This document shows, piece after piece, positions 62,785 through 64,000 of a DNA stretch of 64,000 nt (within the stretch, counting starts at the first letter, position 1; every line of letters starts with the position of its first letter). Location: the NCBI RefSeq assembly GCF_026242195.1, contig NZ_RKLV01000003.1:157363-221362 (forward strand), given 5' to 3'. Source of the DNA: Halorutilus salinus. Its GTDB lineage: Archaea > Halobacteriota > Halobacteria > Halobacteriales > Halorutilaceae. The translations under genes and the position numbers were made by a program. The notes below the pieces were generated by a model. The model was not told where the DNA came from. It did no database searches and saw nothing but the letters and a program-made list of their open reading frames with translations.

Positions 62785-62960
62785 GACGTAGACAGTAAAG
62801 CCACATCAGCTACACATTACACACTTCTTGGTGAAGTGTCGCGAATCGAAGATTCACGTACGTACGGAAAGCTTCGCTTTCCGACACTGCGTAGATTGCC
62901 TGTCATAATTATCACGTCTCCACACTCCACTAAAATTGCCTTTCCCCCACTACGTCTAGT
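62785..62960. repeat. Hairpin cluster beside the transposase relic
   Basis: ACACTTC-TTGGT-GAAGTGT (62821-62839), GAATC-GAA-GATTC (62843-62855) and CGGAAAGC-TTC-GCTTTCCG (62865-62883) lie in a row, resembling the triloop palindromes at other intergenic sites. No gene. Likely end of a small IS200/IS605-type or MITE element. Confidence 0.5.
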
Positions 62961-62980
62961 GATCCTACAGAGCAGATTAT

Positions 62981-63931
62981 TTATCTGTCATTCAGATATC
63001 CTAAATCAGCTAATCTTTTCTCAACATCACCCTCAATATCCTTGGTGTCCCGGGACTTGTGCTCCGGAGTGCATGTCCCCTCATCTGTCGCTTCCGTTAT
63101 ACAGTAGGGAACCTTTCTCAGAACCTTATGTGCTCTACTAGCTGGATGAGCATATATACCTTCTTCTCCGAAACCGTTACCATGGTCAGCGGTGATTATG
63201 ACCTTTCGGGCATCGTGGTTGTTCAACAGCGTCTCAACGCTTTCGAGCACATCTCGCAGATTATCGCGGTATGCCTCCCATAAGGTATCACGGTCTATCT
63301 CTCCTTCCTTTAGTTTGTCCCACACCTCTCTTGTTACGGTAGTTTCTGGGTCTTTTTTCCACTCTGGATCAATTACGTTGGATCCTAATTCAGGCTGGCT
63401 GAGTGAAGGAAAATGAGGCTGCATATAATGGATGAGTAGCCTTTCCGGAGACTCATTTCTTGCTACATCTATCGCTCTGTCGGTCAACACATCCGGCGGC
63501 AGGGTTCCTATTTCGTCGTCCCAACCATACCTCCAAACCTCGTCGAACAACGCGAAGTTCGACTCGTCAGCGCAGTCAACGTAATTGGTGTATGGATTAG
63601 CAGTGACATACGCAGTTTCACTCATGACCTCAGCGTACCGGTCCCTGAAGTTCGCCTGCATCCACTCTTTGCTTGAACTCGCCGGAGAGTGAACCGAGCG
63701 GTGTTCTGCCGACTTTAGAAAATCGTATTCATGCGCGACCTCGTTCCAGACATCGTAGCGACAAGCGTCAAGTATAATAAGCGTATCCCAATCGTCATCG
63801 AATATATGCTTTACTGGGTGTCTGAGTTCGTAATAAAATTCCTCATCAGGAATCCGTGAGTTAAGCTGCCTTAGGGCAAAGCTTGAAGTCTCCGATGCTA
63901 ATGAAGTTGCCCCTTCCTCACGTGGTAGTGT
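62981..63931 (-). pseudogene. Alkaline-phosphatase-fold gene lacking a start codon
   Basis: An open minus-strand frame of 316 codons. It contains DDDWDTLIILDACRYDVW, the first metal motif of the sulfatase/phosphatase superfamily, VTANPYTNYVDCADESNF, LLIHYMQPHFPSLSQPELG, and VIITADHGNGFGEEG. No ATG, GTG or TTG occurs between the upstream stop (63932-63934) and the DACRYD motif; the first ATG (63661) would delete it. Hence 5' truncated or frameshifted. Homologues are common in haloarchaeal glycan clusters. Confidence 0.7.
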
Positions 63932-64000
63932 TCAGATAAGCATATTCCAAGCGAAGCTGAACGACCTAAGCCAGTCGTCGGCTGTTTGAGCGTGAGCGTT

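Overview
The window looks like the chromosome of a haloarchaeon or a close relative. The proteome is strongly acidic, and the gene set is euryarchaeal: a merged S10/spc ribosomal operon with eS4, eL32, eL19 and RNase P protein 1, ending in SecY. AglB and an AglG-like enzyme point to archaeal N-glycosylation, and a CTAG-type methylase, winged-helix regulators and leaderless-style promoters also fit. One peculiarity is frequent ATA (Ile) and CTA (Leu) codons, which classical high-GC haloarchaea avoid, so this may be a less-studied or uncultivated lineage.

Layout. 1-11.7 kb: 22 contiguous translation genes from uL23 (cut by the window edge) to SecY, mostly with 4-nt overlaps. Three junctions (uL23/uL2, uL22/uS3, uS5/uL30) carry short palindromic inserts, each spanned by a micro-ORF. 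11.7-14.5 kb: GNAT protein, tRNA with anticodon CAT followed by tandem tRNA-tail repeats, a membrane J-domain protein and a DUF192 lipoprotein. 14.5-18.3 kb: accessory island with a broken phosphoesterase, an IS200/IS605-like relic, two winged-helix genes, unknown genes and a frameshifted TumE-like toxin gene. 18.3-31.4 kb: Srp54, regulators, PrpD/citrate synthase, a SpoIIM-like membrane protein, carbamate kinase, a cyclic-diphosphoglycerate-synthetase-like GTPase, a CAP-domain relic, TRAM and Usp proteins, tRNA-Arg with the same kind of tail repeats, TatA and a Vms1-type hydrolase. 31.4-44.9 kb: EF-2 with a 533-residue intein in its P-loop, a channel-like RCK protein, a pterin cassette (PTPS/QueD-like, PCD, PTR1-like SDR), a QueC-like enzyme, an amidohydrolase, two rhodaneses, MgtC/DUF4010, superoxide dismutase, a methylase, an exporter and a regulator.

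45-64 kb: surface glycan locus. AglB and the AglG-like transferase lead into a nucleotide-sugar dehydrogenase, FkbM methyltransferase, GT4, sulfatase-fold protein, GT61, UDP-xylose-synthase-like epimerase, a conspicuously AT-rich MptE/DUF115-like gene, an SDR, and an operon of GT2, UlaG-like hydrolase, 2-hydroxyacid dehydrogenase and a KdsB-like CMP-sugar synthetase. It ends in an IS5-type transposase relic and a sulfatase-fold gene with no start codon. Together these would make nucleotide-activated acidic sugars, assemble and modify a lipid-linked glycan, and transfer it to surface proteins.

The signals most worth a second look are: (1) two near-identical hairpins at the starts of rpl2 and rpsC, with the Shine-Dalgarno in the loop and the start-codon A closing a 10-bp stem; (2) a roughly 94-bp repeat unit made of a tRNA 3' tail plus conserved spacer downstream of both tRNA genes; (3) a dispersed family of triloop micro-palindromes in non-coding DNA; (4) the XRE-type helix-turn-helix inside the EF-2 intein; and (5) the KdsB-centred sugar cassette.
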